Shown here in pieces: positions 35,181 to 43,824 of a stretch of 64,000 bases of DNA. The stretch is from Pinibacter aurantiacus (GTDB taxonomy: Bacteria; Bacteroidota; Bacteroidia; Chitinophagales; Chitinophagaceae), in the NCBI RefSeq assembly GCF_019130065.1, contig NZ_JAHSPG010000012.1, forward strand, positions 124,001-188,000, given 5' to 3'. Under the pieces are notes generated by a model that was not told the DNA's origin, made no database searches, and was given only the letters and a program-made list of their open reading frames with translations. The position numbers and the translations under genes were made by a program. How positions within the stretch are numbered: position 1 is the stretch's first letter; each line of letters begins with the position of its first letter.

Positions 35181-36566
35181 ATGTCGTTTTACTCCAACTT
35201 AAAAGAAAGATTTCCCGGTTCTTTACGTTTAGTCATTCTCTTATTGCAGGTCGTTCCCATTTCAATCTGCATTGGTTCGGCGGTCGCACTTTTCCTTTGG
35301 CTGCTGGACAAAGCCACCACAACCAGGCAACAATTTCCGTGGTTATTGTTTTTACTTCCTTTGGGTGGATTGCTTATTCATTTCCTGTACAAAAGCATTG
35401 GAAAAAATGCAGAGAAAGGAAATAATTTATTGATAGAAGAAATTCACGAACCGTCTGCCGGAATTCCTAAAAGAATGGCTCCACTGGTACTTTTCAGCAC
35501 AATCGTTACACATTTATTTGGAGGCTCCGCGGGTCGCGAAGGAACCGCTGTGCAAATGGGCGGCAGTATTTCTGCAGCCATTGCAGGCTGGTTCAGAACA
35601 ACTGATAAAGATTCACTTCAAATACTGCTGACGGCTGGCATTGCAGCGGGTTTCGGAGCGGTATTTGGCACCCCAGTAACCGGCGCTATTTTCGCCATGG
35701 AAGTGCTCACCATTGGCCGCATTCGCTACAATGCTTTACTACCCTGTATTTTCGCTGCCATCATTGCGAACTACACATGTAGCGTATGGGGCATTCATCA
35801 CACGCAATATCACATCCTGTTTAAAAATACGCTGCAATATTTTTCTGCTGATTCATTCCAATTGCTTTGGAAAATTGTTGTAAGCGCCATCGCATTCGGA
35901 CTGGCGGCATTTCTGTTTGCCGATCTTACCTCGTTCCTAAAGAAAACGTTTCAACGATTCATAAAGATCGATTGGTTCATACCGGTGGTAGGTGCGATCA
36001 TCATTATCGTATTGACATATATTTTAGGCACCGATGATTATTTGGGTCTTGGTGTTACAAGTCCAAACCCCAATGGTGTAAGCATTGTAAATGCATTCAA
36101 TGAAGGTGGCGCAACATATTTCAGTTGGTTTTGGAAACTATTGTTCACAGCCATTACATTAAGCAGCGGCTTTAAAGGCGGTGAAGTGACACCTCTGTTT
36201 TTCATTGGTGCAGCTCTTGGAAATACGCTTGCAATTCTCTTTCATGCGCCCGTAGATCTTTTTGCGGCGCTCGGTTTTATTGCCGTATTTGCAGCAGCCA
36301 CCAACACTCCTATTGCCTGTACCATTATGGGTGTAGAGCTTTTCGGGGGCGAGCATATTTTATTCTTTGCACTCGCATGTTTCATCTCTTACTTTTTCAG
36401 CGGGCATTCAGGCATTTATTCTTCCCAAAAAATTGGTGTTGCCAAACTCGGTAGCCCGTACGCCGGAGAAAAAAATCTTTCAGAATCATTCTCAAGAAGA
36501 AGGAAGGTTGTGGCTGCCATATTAGACAAGTTGAGAAAGCAAAAACAGAAAAATAAACCGAGTTGA
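35181..36566 (+). CDS. CLC family fluoride/proton antiporter (CLC-F type)
   Basis: A 461-residue CLC membrane transporter with about a dozen helices. The gating Glu is E120 in G118-R-E-G-T122, and the place of the chloride filter GSGIP is taken by G80-N-N-L-L-I-E-E-I-H. GREGT and loss of the filter serine are marks of the fluoride-exporting CLC-F clade. A fluoride riboswitch directly upstream supports this. It should expel F- from the cytoplasm in exchange for protons. The family FKGGEVTPLFFIGAALG motif is intact. The stop lies in an AGAGTTG arm. Confidence 0.93.
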   Translation: MSFYSNLKERFPGSLRLVILLLQVVPISICIGSAVALFLWLLDKATTTRQQFPWLLFLLPLGGLLIHFLYKSIGKNAEKGNNLLIEEIHEPSAGIPKRMAPLVLFSTIVTHLFGGSAGREGTAVQMGGSISAAIAGWFRTTDKDSLQILLTAGIAAGFGAVFGTPVTGAIFAMEVLTIGRIRYNALLPCIFAAIIANYTCSVWGIHHTQYHILFKNTLQYFSADSFQLLWKIVVSAIAFGLAAFLFADLTSFLKKTFQRFIKIDWFIPVVGAIIIIVLTYILGTDDYLGLGVTSPNPNGVSIVNAFNEGGATYFSWFWKLLFTAITLSSGFKGGEVTPLFFIGAALGNTLAILFHAPVDLFAALGFIAVFAAATNTPIACTIMGVELFGGEHILFFALACFISYFFSGHSGIYSSQKIGVAKLGSPYAGEKNLSESFSRRRKVVAAILDKLRKQKQKNKPS

Positions 36567-36659
36567 GAGTGGAGAGTGGAGAATTGAGAGTTGCTGCAGT
36601 GAAAATTTCTGCAATCAAAGAACTCTCAACTCTCAACTAATTTTCAATTTCTCTTCCAC
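36560..36659. repeat. AGAGTTG inverted pair
   Basis: The left arm (36560-36593) starts at the CLC stop codon and the right arm (36620-36659) is AACTCTCAACTCTCAACT-type. Only 26 bases separate them. Confidence 0.85.
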
Positions 36660-36687
36660 TTTCTTGCCTACTTTTAGAAAAAAAACC

Positions 36688-37110
36688 ATGCCTTCCTGGT
36701 TAATATTCGCCATTCTTTCTGCCGTATTTGCAGCGCTAACAGCCATTTTCGCGAAAGCGGGATTAAAAGACATCAACAGCGACCTGGCTATGGCCATTCG
36801 CACGGTGATCATTCTTTTCATTGCCTGGGGAATCGTATTCTTTCGCGGTTATACCAGTCAGATCAGTTCGCTCACGAAGAATAACTGGATATTTCTTATT
36901 CTTTCCGCAGTTGCTACTGGACTGTCGTGGATATTCTATTTCAGAGCCCTGCAGGTCGGTAAAGTAGCAGCCGTAAGTGCTATTGATAAGGGCAGTATTG
37001 TGTTGACGGTGCTGCTTGCTTTTGTCTTTTTAAAGGAGCCGATTACACTTAAAACGGCCATTGCCATTACCTTGATAGCCGCAGGAATGCTGATAATGGC
37101 GATTAAATAA
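36688..37110 (+). CDS. EamA family half-size transporter
   Basis: A 140-residue protein with five predicted helices, a single EamA repeat (FAALTAIFAKAGLKDINSDLA, then YFRALQVGKVAAVSAIDKGS and FLKEPITLKTAIAITLI). It probably acts as a dimer exporting a small metabolite. The frame opens at 36664, but the ATG at 36688 removes a basic leader. The substrate is unknown. Confidence 0.82.
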   Translation: MPSWLIFAILSAVFAALTAIFAKAGLKDINSDLAMAIRTVIILFIAWGIVFFRGYTSQISSLTKNNWIFLILSAVATGLSWIFYFRALQVGKVAAVSAIDKGSIVLTVLLAFVFLKEPITLKTAIAITLIAAGMLIMAIK

Positions 37111-37222
37111 AAGTGCAAAACGGTTAGATTTTTTTCAAAAAAACCGCTAAAGCTGTCTGTTTTACTGATTTTCATGCCGTTTATACATAATTAATACTTA
37201 ATGATACATTATTAATATTCCA

Positions 37223-37253
37223 TTGTTACTTGTTCATTTTTGACGTAGGTTTG
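37223..37253 (+). promoter_or_regulatory. Bacteroidota promoter of ppa
   Basis: TTG at 37223-37225 and TAGGTTTG at 37246-37253 are 20 bases apart, a full match to the -33/-7 consensus. The ATG follows 17 bases later. Confidence 0.75.
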
Positions 37254-37270
37254 CACCTCGTAATTAAAAA

Positions 37271-37819
37271 ATGAATATGCTAACTGTATCACATCCATGG
37301 CACGGCGTATCCTATGGTGAAAATGCGCCCAGAGTTGTAACGGCTGTTATTGAAATTCCACAAGGTTCAAGGGCGAAGTATGAAATTGACAAAGAGAGTG
37401 GCTTATTGAAACTTGACCGTGTTATTTATTCTTCTTTCTACTATCCATGTAATTATGGATTTATTCCTCAAACATTTGGCGACGATAAAGATCCACTGGA
37501 TATACTGGTGATCACTTCACTTCCAGTTGTGCCTATGTGCTTGATGGAAGCAAAAGTTATCGGTGTTATGCAAATGATCGATGGCGGCGATGCGGATGAT
37601 AAAATCATTGCTGTTGCGGCAAACGATCCCGGTGTTAACCACTACAACAATATTGAAGAATTGCCTAAACACTTCTTTAGCGAACTGCGTCACTTCTTCG
37701 AAGAATATAAAACGCTTGAAAACAAAACTGTAAGCGTAGAAGAGTTCCAGGATAAAACAAGAGCGCTTGCTATTGTGGAAGAAGGAATTGAGAACTATAA
37801 GAAGCTTTTTAAGAAGTAA
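37271..37819 (+). CDS. ppa: inorganic pyrophosphatase
   Basis: A 182-residue family I pyrophosphatase. [17 protein letters not shown], the [11 protein letters not shown] segment and the catalytic [10 protein letters not shown] acidic cluster are present, with [21 protein letters not shown] after it. It removes PPi from biosynthesis. The gene has the clearest promoter of the window. The stop codon begins the TTAATAA repeat and a terminator follows. Confidence 0.96.
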   Translation: MNMLTVSHPWHGVSYGENAPRVVTAVIEIPQGSRAKYEIDKESGLLKLDRVIYSSFYYPCNYGFIPQTFGDDKDPLDILVITSLPVVPMCLMEAKVIGVMQMIDGGDADDKIIAVAANDPGVNHYNNIEELPKHFFSELRHFFEEYKTLENKTVSVEEFQDKTRALAIVEEGIENYKKLFKK

Positions 37820-37955
37820 TTAATAATTAATAAAGAATAATTAATAGGGCATCATTCATTACTGAGTGGTGCCCATTTTTATTCCTGAATATTTAGACTA
37901 CTAGCTATCCTTTTCTCGGGCACCCTATTAATTCTTAATTATTAATTATTAATTT
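37817..37955. repeat. TTAATAA inverted pair with core hairpin
   Basis: The left arm (37817-37846) overlaps the ppa stop codon; the right arm (37926-37955) precedes the NlpC/P60 stop. Inside is a hairpin, GGGCATCA with TGGTGCCC, whose loop ATTCATTACTGAG resembles those at 39920 and 56811. Confidence 0.85.
37847..37880 (+). terminator. intrinsic terminator after ppa
   Basis: GGGCATCA (37847-37854) pairs with TGGTGCCC (37867-37874) and runs into ATTTTTATT. Confidence 0.8.
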
Positions 37956-37968
37956 ATTTTGCGATTGA

Positions 37969-38745
37969 TTATTCCTCAAAATACCGCTTTATAATCCTCA
38001 ACTGATGCGTTCTCTGGGCTGTTTCGCTGTTTACGATTCCCTGACTGTCTATTTTATCAACGCGCACTTTGCCAGAGGCATGGATGATTTCGTGAGCATT
38101 CAATAAGATGCCAACATGCGTGATTCTTCTGTCCTCGTTGTCAAAGAAAGCGAGATCACCGCATTTTGCTTCCTGCAAAAAGCCCACTATTTCGCCCTGT
38201 GTTGCTTGCTGATAGGTGTCGCGCAACAACGGAATACCGATGAACTTATAAACCGTTTGCGCAAAGCCACTGCAATCAATTCCAAATATGCTTTTACCAC
38301 CCCACAAATATGGCGTGTTATAAAATTTGAAGGCGAGCTGCTTGATGATTTTGCCTGAAGGCTTTATCTCATAAGGGTCCCAGGTCTTTCCTTTATAGTG
38401 AACACTATTCCGACGCCAAAGCGCATTCCCGTTTTTCATAGCGGTAAGACTGCTGCCAAATGGCACCATCATTTGATGGCCGTTATATTCCAATTCATTC
38501 ACCCATTCAGGTGTAAGATGTCTTTCTCCTTTTCTAAATTGATCTTCATCTATGGATGTTACGTGGCTGTCCTGGCACCAGCCTTCATAATTGTCGTACT
38601 GACAACGAATTTTTATCCAGTGGTCCTTTTCACGCTCCAAAATTTGACAAGGCTCTCCAAACAATTGCTGGGTAACCATTTCACTTCGGTGTGAAGGTTC
38701 TGCACGTAAGGGGCTAACAGGCACACAACATACTGCGTAAGGCAT
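37969..38745 (-). CDS. C40 family (NlpC/P60) peptidase with SH3-like domain
   Basis: A 258-residue protein with an N-terminal bacterial SH3 region (about 5-75, PVSPLRAEPSHRSEMVTQQL) and a C-terminal NlpC/P60 domain. The catalytic Cys is in FGIDCSGFAQTVYK and the His in ITHVGILLNAHEIIHASG. It should cleave stem peptides of peptidoglycan (gamma-D-Glu-diamino acid bond). No signal peptide is evident, which is common for these YkfC-like cytoplasmic recycling enzymes. Confidence 0.9.
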   Translation of the reverse strand: MPYAVCCVPVSPLRAEPSHRSEMVTQQLFGEPCQILEREKDHWIKIRCQYDNYEGWCQDSHVTSIDEDQFRKGERHLTPEWVNELEYNGHQMMVPFGSSLTAMKNGNALWRRNSVHYKGKTWDPYEIKPSGKIIKQLAFKFYNTPYLWGGKSIFGIDCSGFAQTVYKFIGIPLLRDTYQQATQGEIVGFLQEAKCGDLAFFDNEDRRITHVGILLNAHEIIHASGKVRVDKIDSQGIVNSETAQRTHQLRIIKRYFEE

Positions 38746-38920
38746 ATTCGAATTCTTCTTTTATACTTTTTTATGGAATTTGCACGTTCTATGCATCTTA
38801 AAGATAGATGAAATGAGCATGACAACAATGTTGCCATGCAAAAGAAATTCATTTTCATGCGAATTCCCTGCCCGTTCGATCAGGTGGGCATCTGGTCAAA
38901 ATAGGATAACAAATAAACAG

Positions 38921-38947
38921 ATGAAAAAACATAATTTCAGCCGGTGA
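38921..38947 (+). CDS. possible leader peptide overlapping the sigma factor start
   Basis: ATG at 38921 opens an eight-codon frame (MKKHNFSR) whose TGA (38945-38947) overlaps the GTG start of the sigma gene in the string GTGA. Such an overlap is typical of translational coupling. It is short enough to be chance. Confidence 0.3.
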   Translation: MKKHNFSR

Positions 38948-39510
38948 ACGATAACAGATTTCAACATATCGCAGACAGTTCGTTATTAGAGAATTTCTAC
39001 AAAGACAGGAATAACAAATGGCTTGGTATTTTGCTGGAGCGTTATACAATGCTGCTGTTTGGTGTATGCATGAAATATTTGAAAGATGAGGATGAGGCGA
39101 AAGATGCAACACAACAGGTTTTTCTGAAAGCCATTACAGAACTGCAGAAATACAAGGTTGACTATTTCAAATCATGGCTGTATATGGTGGCCAAAAACCA
39201 TTGCCTTATGCAACTGCGCAACGCAGGAAAAATACCTGTTAGCATTAACGAGAATATGCCACTGCCGAGCGATGAACCGGCCGTGGAGCAAATGATAGAA
39301 AAAGAGAAAACCTACAACCGCCTGCAGGAAGCGCTTACTCATTTAAGCAAAGAACAACAGCAATGCGTAACTTTGTTCTATCTTGAAAAGAAATCGTACC
39401 AGCAAATTGCCGATGATACGGGCTTTTCCCTGATGCAGGTAAAGAGCTTTATCCAGAATGGCAAACGCAATCTGAAACTCATGCTGGAGAGCAATAACAC
39501 AAGAAAATGA
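38944..39510 (+). CDS. ECF-type RNA polymerase sigma factor
   Basis: A 188-residue sigma-70 family protein. Region 2 spans about 20-90 (ERYTMLLFGVCMKYLKDEDE, then AKDATQQVFLKAI) and region 4 about 125-180 (LTHLSKEQQQCVTLFYLEKKSYQQIADDTGF-like helix-turn-helix). The start is GTG at 38944, supported by the family N-terminus DSSLLENFYKDRN and by an overlapping leader frame. The next gene, 29 bases later, is its probable membrane-bound regulator. Target promoters are unknown. Confidence 0.92.
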   Translation: MNDNRFQHIADSSLLENFYKDRNNKWLGILLERYTMLLFGVCMKYLKDEDEAKDATQQVFLKAITELQKYKVDYFKSWLYMVAKNHCLMQLRNAGKIPVSINENMPLPSDEPAVEQMIEKEKTYNRLQEALTHLSKEQQQCVTLFYLEKKSYQQIADDTGFSLMQVKSFIQNGKRNLKLMLESNNTRK

Positions 39511-39539
39511 TTAGTTGAACGTTTGTATTATGAAGTGAA

Positions 39540-39905
39540 ATGAAACCTGATTTAATTAACATATTGAGCAATAGCAATAAAGACATTGATAACCAGCAAC
39601 TGATGGATTATATCAGCGGCAAGCTATCCGAGGCTGAAAAGCATGCGATAGAAGAAGATACGGTTGACAATGACTTTATGAATGATGCAATGGAGGGGCT
39701 GCAATCGTTTAAGGACAATAAAAAAATAAACTTTTTTGTTGATCAGATAAACAATGACCTGCACAAAAGGCTGGGCGAAAAAAAGGCAAGAAAAAACAAG
39801 CGCCGGCTGAAGGAAGAACCGTGGATCTATATGGCTGTGGTGATCGTTTTGGTGCTGATTGTATTGGCGTACGTGGTGATACACAATTTGCCGAAGGCGA
39901 ATTAA
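39540..39905 (+). CDS. small membrane protein, probable anti-sigma partner
   Basis: A 121-residue protein with a soluble N-terminal region (NQQLMDYISGKLSEAEKHAIEE, like the start of Bacteroidota anti-sigma proteins), a basic KKARKNKRR patch, and one membrane helix at about 96-115. It lacks a zinc (HxxxCxxC) motif. Its place right after an ECF sigma gene suggests that it holds the sigma at the membrane. Function is inferred from context. Confidence 0.7.
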   Translation: MKPDLINILSNSNKDIDNQQLMDYISGKLSEAEKHAIEEDTVDNDFMNDAMEGLQSFKDNKKINFFVDQINNDLHKRLGEKKARKNKRRLKEEPWIYMAVVIVLVLIVLAYVVIHNLPKAN

Positions 39906-40031
39906 TAATTAATAATTAACAGGGGCAACATTCACTATTGAATGTTGCCCCTGTTAATTTGGACACAGAACAAGGTTGAATGAACCTTATGATGTGACAC
40001 CTCTTAATTCTTAATTATTAATTATTAATTT
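39902..40031. repeat. TTAATAA inverted pair with perfect core hairpin
   Basis: The left arm (39902-39920) starts at the stop codon of the anti-sigma-like gene; the right arm (40003-40031) lies just before the deaminase stop. The core hairpin is described in the terminator entry for 39914-39959. Confidence 0.85.
39914..39959. terminator. perfect 21-base stem with four-base loop
   Basis: Arms at 39914-39934 and 39939-39959 match without mismatch (core GGGGCAACATTCA-CTAT), followed by TTT-like sequence. It separates convergent genes and can act on both strands. Confidence 0.85.
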
Positions 40032-40034
40032 TCC

Positions 40035-40505
40035 TCAATACTCCACCTTCCCTTCCTTTCCTTTCCATGCTTCAAAAACAAGCTTTGCTTTTTCTCTGCC
40101 AAGTTGCACCATGGGAATGCGACGATGCTGAACTTCCTTATTGATCTCGGTGTAAATGAAGGAATCATCAAAGCCTGCATCGGCGGCATCTTCATGGGTA
40201 CTGGCAAAGTAGACTTTCTTTGGTCTCGCCCAGTAGATGGCGCCAAGACACATAGGGCAAGGCTCGCATGAAGTATATATTTCACAACCCTCGAGTTGAA
40301 ATGAATTAAGATTCTTGCAGGCGTCTCTTATTGCCACCACTTCTGCATGTGCCGTAGGATCGTTGGTAGACGTAACCCTATTCCATCCCTCTCCTATTAC
40401 CTTCCCGTCTTTTACAATCACACAACCGAAAGGACCGCCCTCGTTGGTTGAAATGCTTTTTTCCGAAAGCCTGATCGCCATCTCCATAAAATCTTTCTCT
40501 TCCAT
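40035..40505 (-). CDS. nucleoside/guanine deaminase (CDA superfamily)
   Basis: A 156-residue zinc deaminase. The catalytic HAE (PTAHAEVVAI) and the zinc Cys pair PCPMC (CEPCPMCLGAIYWA) are intact. The C-terminus EVQHRRIPMVQLGREKA resembles guanine deaminase (GuaD) of Bacillus type. It probably turns guanine into xanthine. A tRNA-specific adenosine deaminase is less likely because the TadA C-terminal features are missing. Confidence 0.87.
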   Translation of the reverse strand: MEEKDFMEMAIRLSEKSISTNEGGPFGCVIVKDGKVIGEGWNRVTSTNDPTAHAEVVAIRDACKNLNSFQLEGCEIYTSCEPCPMCLGAIYWARPKKVYFASTHEDAADAGFDDSFIYTEINKEVQHRRIPMVQLGREKAKLVFEAWKGKEGKVEY

Positions 40506-40770
40506 GTTTCTTTTTTATAAAGATAATTCATTTAAACGCCGTCAAATTTTACCGTATTTCTACGAGAGTAATTTTCCCCAGTGAGCACTAACGGTTATCA
40601 TCACCTTTGATTGTTGGGATTCTACCCTCTCGGATAAGTGCTTTCACTTATAAATTTAAAATAACCTTCCACACAATAAAATATGAAACAAAAAGTTATT
40701 ACTTTGGCGCAGATTCAAGTCCCGTGTAAAAACAAGTTAAACAATAACCTATTTAAAAACTGTAGTAGCC

Positions 40771-41394
40771 ATGAGCATACTATCCAATATCCTGCCTAAA
40801 ACTGGCATTAGTTCTTATTATTCCAAAAAGAACTATTACGAACAAAAGATCACCAAGTCGGCAGACGTACAGGAGATCCTCTCGCTTTATAATGATGTTG
40901 ACGGCGTCATTCAAGTTCAAAACAACATACAGGCTTTTGACATTCCTTTGGGAAGCTCGCTGTCGTATGTACGCAGGCAAATGGGTTCGCCCATACTTGA
41001 ATACAAATGCGAAATCATCCAGGAAAGAAAGATCCTCATTTACAAAAGCAAATTTTTAAAAACCAAAGTATTTACGCAGTTCCATTTCTACAATAACAAA
41101 TTGTTTATTGTAGAGAACCACTTTTATACTTTGAACGATGCAGAGCATAAAATCCTGCAAAAAATATTCTCAGAAAAATATAACCTCACGCTGGATCATT
41201 CCCGCGATTCATATAAACTAGTGGATACAAAAGGTGATAAATTGATCGTTACCAAAGATATCTACACCAGCATGGTCTACCTGTACAATAACAGAGAGAT
41301 TATTAATGAATTAGAAGAGCTACATTATAACAAATCACTGAAAAACCTTAACCAGTATCAGATACATCTGTCCGGTTGGTTTAGAAGAATATAA
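40771..41394 (+). CDS. conserved hypothetical protein
   Basis: A 207-residue soluble protein rich in Tyr, Asn and Lys with no signal peptide or membrane helix. The central part (IPLGSSLSYVRRQMGSPILEY) looks like a small-outer-membrane-protein-A-type helix pair followed by a beta sheet (KTKVFTQFHFYNNKLFIVEN). I do not recognise the family. It stands alone between the deaminase and DoxX genes. Confidence 0.7.
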   Translation: MSILSNILPKTGISSYYSKKNYYEQKITKSADVQEILSLYNDVDGVIQVQNNIQAFDIPLGSSLSYVRRQMGSPILEYKCEIIQERKILIYKSKFLKTKVFTQFHFYNNKLFIVENHFYTLNDAEHKILQKIFSEKYNLTLDHSRDSYKLVDTKGDKLIVTKDIYTSMVYLYNNREIINELEELHYNKSLKNLNQYQIHLSGWFRRI

Positions 41395-41538
41395 GATTTT
41401 TTTTCGGTTTGTCCAAAAACAGGGCCCTTTTTTAAATAGGTTATGGGGGGCCTTGACTTATTAGTAACTTAGTAGAGCCAATTCGCACCTGCGCAAAAGC
41501 AGTGATGCGTTATTCTTTAAAAGTTTAATAAGTGGGTT

Positions 41539-41979
41539 ATGGGCATTACTAAAAATATAGATAGTGCAAGCCAATCCCGCAAGTGGGAATGGCTTGTTTT
41601 TTTAAGAGTAGCGCTGGGATTGCTCCTTGTTTTTAAAGGCATATCTTTCATAAGTCACGCTCGCGAGCTTGAAAACATGATCGTTAATACGAACCTGAGA
41701 AAAATAGATCAGTTTGCGGCATTTTTATCTTTCTACATAACAGTTGCACACTTGCTTGGCGGGGTATTGTTAATTGCCGGTTTGTACACCCGTGTAGCAG
41801 CAGCATTGCAAATTCCTATTCTTTTGGGCGCCGTTATATTTGTTAACCGTCCCGGCATTCTATCGGTTGAGCCAGAATTTGTATTATCATCTGTCATTCT
41901 TATCCTGCTTATCCTGTTTCTTATTCACGGTGGTGGTGCGTTTTCAATGGATAGATATGTGAAGCGGCACCAGCTGTGA
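41539..41979 (+). CDS. DoxX family membrane protein
   Basis: A 146-residue protein with four helices. FLRVALGLLLVFKGISFISH, the AHLLGGVLLIAGLYTRVAAALQ segment and PGILSVEPEF are typical of DoxX-type proteins. In other bacteria DoxX proteins are linked to thiosulfate-quinone oxidation or redox stress; the role here is unknown. A GC-rich dyad (GCTGTGAC-TCC-GTCACAGC) overlaps its stop codon. Confidence 0.83.
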   Translation: MGITKNIDSASQSRKWEWLVFLRVALGLLLVFKGISFISHARELENMIVNTNLRKIDQFAAFLSFYITVAHLLGGVLLIAGLYTRVAAALQIPILLGAVIFVNRPGILSVEPEFVLSSVILILLILFLIHGGGAFSMDRYVKRHQL

Positions 41980-42399
41980 CTCCGTCACAGCCAATTTGAA
42001 AATTTGAGGATTTGAAAATTTGAAAATTCTTTTTGTGTATCAGTTGCCATTTAAAACTACCAGCGCTTAAAGCTGCCAGTGATAAATAACCAATGGTACA
42101 CCAGAGCCATTTTCAAATTTTCAAATCCTCAAATTTTCAAATTTTTAAAAAATATTAGTCCACAAATTTTGTGGACTAATATTTTTTAAATAATCTTGCA
42201 ATATAAATAGCAAATGATGTTACACTCTTCTAAAGCACGATGTATATAAAGTAAGGATGGCTGCCAATCTATTCAGCTTACAGTCCCGCAAAAAATTCAG
42301 TTTATTTTTTTCACTGTCAATTCTCTAAAAACCTTTATTGGTCGTTATTACGTCCACCGGATGAGTATTGCCTGAAGCGTTAATTTATATAAGTATCCA
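41980..42399. repeat. gap with CAAATTTT inverted pair and a 47-base palindrome
   Basis: The left arm (41994-42029) is tandem AAATTTGA, and the right arm (42110-42147) tandem CAAATTTT/CAAATCCT. The palindrome at 42144-42190 follows directly. From 42191 to 42399 I see no gene or clear signal. Confidence 0.8.
42144..42190. terminator. 47-base perfect palindrome, probable bidirectional terminator
   Basis: Arms of 23 bases with no mismatch flank a single central T at 42167. The inner part is AGTCCACAAA and the outer part A/T runs, so a U-rich end exists on either strand. Confidence 0.75.
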
Positions 42400-43620
42400 A
42401 TGAAGTTTAACATAATCGCTTTAGCGGTTCCACTATTTATATTCTTTATTCTGCTTGAATTTCTTATTGCAAGAAAAAAGAAACTGGATTATTTCAACCT
42501 GCATAATTCAATTGCGAATATCAGCATTGGCATTGCAGAAAGGCTGATGGATGTTTTTGTAGCAGGCCTCTTCTACTATGTGTATGAATACTTACAACAG
42601 CGTTTTGCGTTGTTTACCATACGGGCAAATGTGTTGACATGGATTTTGTTGTTGGTGTGTACGGATTTTGTGTGGTACTGGTACCATCGCCTTGCTCACG
42701 AGTGGAACATTTTCTGGGCGGTGCATGTGGTACATCACCAGAGTGAAGATTTCAACTATACGGTATCGGCACGTATTACGGTGTTGCAGGCTTTTGTGCG
42801 TACGGGTTTCTGGTGCATATTGCCCATAATAGGATTTCCTGCAGGAATGATCACCAGCATACTGATTGTGCATGGTCTGTACCCCTTCTTTATACATACA
42901 AGAGTAATTGGCAAACTCGGGTTTCTTGAGTACATATTGGTTACTCCATCGCATCACAGGGTGCATCATGCGAGTAATGAAAAGTATCTTGATAAAAACT
43001 ACGGCGATGTTTTGATCATCTGGGATAAATTGTTTGGCACATTTCAAGTCGAAGAAGAAGAGCCGCAATACGGACTCACTAAGCCTTTGAAGAGTTTTAG
43101 TTTCTTGTGGCAGCATTTTCATTTCTTCATTGAACTATGGATTGCTGTAAAAAAAGAAAAAGGATTTTTCAATAAGATCAGGCTGTTGTTCAAAAAACCA
43201 GATGTGATTGATCCAGGGAACAGAGAAATAGCAGAGGAAATTTTTTACATAAAACATTCCGAAGCAACAGTAGACAAGCCTTTGAATAAATATGTGGTTT
43301 GGCAAATGATTTCCATAACGGTGCTACTGTTCTTATTCATGGGCTTCGATCATTATGTAAGTGCATTTTACCAGGTAATTATTACAGGTGTTATTATCAT
43401 CACACTGGTGAACTGTGGGGCCATTATGGAGCAAAAGAAATGGATATTCTATCTTGAGTTTGGTCGGTTATTATTAGTGGCACTGGGTTGTAGCATTATT
43501 TACCCTAATCCGTGGCTACTAGTGACTGTAGTAACAATTGCAACGCTTGTAATAGGCTATTTCTACAGTATTGAAAACAAGTATTTACAATGGGTGTACC
43601 CAACGCGGAACAATACATGA
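42400..43620 (+). CDS. sterol desaturase / fatty acid hydroxylase family protein
   Basis: A 406-residue membrane protein with the di-iron histidine motifs of the fatty acid hydroxylase superfamily: HRLAHE, HVVHHQSED and HRVHHASN, set between N-terminal helices. About 110 further residues add more helices at the C-terminus (about 300-395), seen in Bacteroidota members. It probably hydroxylates or desaturates a lipid, substrate unknown. The last base of the stop codon is also the first base of tRNA-Cys. Confidence 0.87.
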   Translation: MKFNIIALAVPLFIFFILLEFLIARKKKLDYFNLHNSIANISIGIAERLMDVFVAGLFYYVYEYLQQRFALFTIRANVLTWILLLVCTDFVWYWYHRLAHEWNIFWAVHVVHHQSEDFNYTVSARITVLQAFVRTGFWCILPIIGFPAGMITSILIVHGLYPFFIHTRVIGKLGFLEYILVTPSHHRVHHASNEKYLDKNYGDVLIIWDKLFGTFQVEEEEPQYGLTKPLKSFSFLWQHFHFFIELWIAVKKEKGFFNKIRLLFKKPDVIDPGNREIAEEIFYIKHSEATVDKPLNKYVVWQMISITVLLFLFMGFDHYVSAFYQVIITGVIIITLVNCGAIMEQKKWIFYLEFGRLLLVALGCSIIYPNPWLLVTVVTIATLVIGYFYSIENKYLQWVYPTRNNT

Positions 43621-43690
43621 GTTACGTGGCCGAGTGGTAAGGCAAAGGTTTGCAAGACCTTTCACGGCAGTTCGAACCTGCCCGTAACTG
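43620..43690 (+). tRNA. tRNA-Cys (GCA)
   Basis: A full cloverleaf folds: acceptor AGTTACG with CGTAACT (7 of 7 pairs), D-stem GCC/GGC, anticodon stem AAGGT/ACCTT with loop TTGCAAG (anticodon GCA at 43652-43654), and T-arm GGCAG-TTCGAAC-CTGCC. CCA is not encoded. The base after the acceptor (position 73) is G, whereas bacterial tRNA-Cys normally has U73. The gene begins on the last base of the preceding stop codon. Confidence 0.93.
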
Positions 43691-43824
43691 CGGTTTTTCT
43701 ATGGCAAGCAATCGTTAAGAGCGAGGTGGTGTGTCTACACCGCCTTTTGTTTTTTTGTATCAGACCACAGGCACAATTTTTTATGTGCATGCTGTTTTGC
43801 GCAAAAAACCAAAAGCTTAATTGT

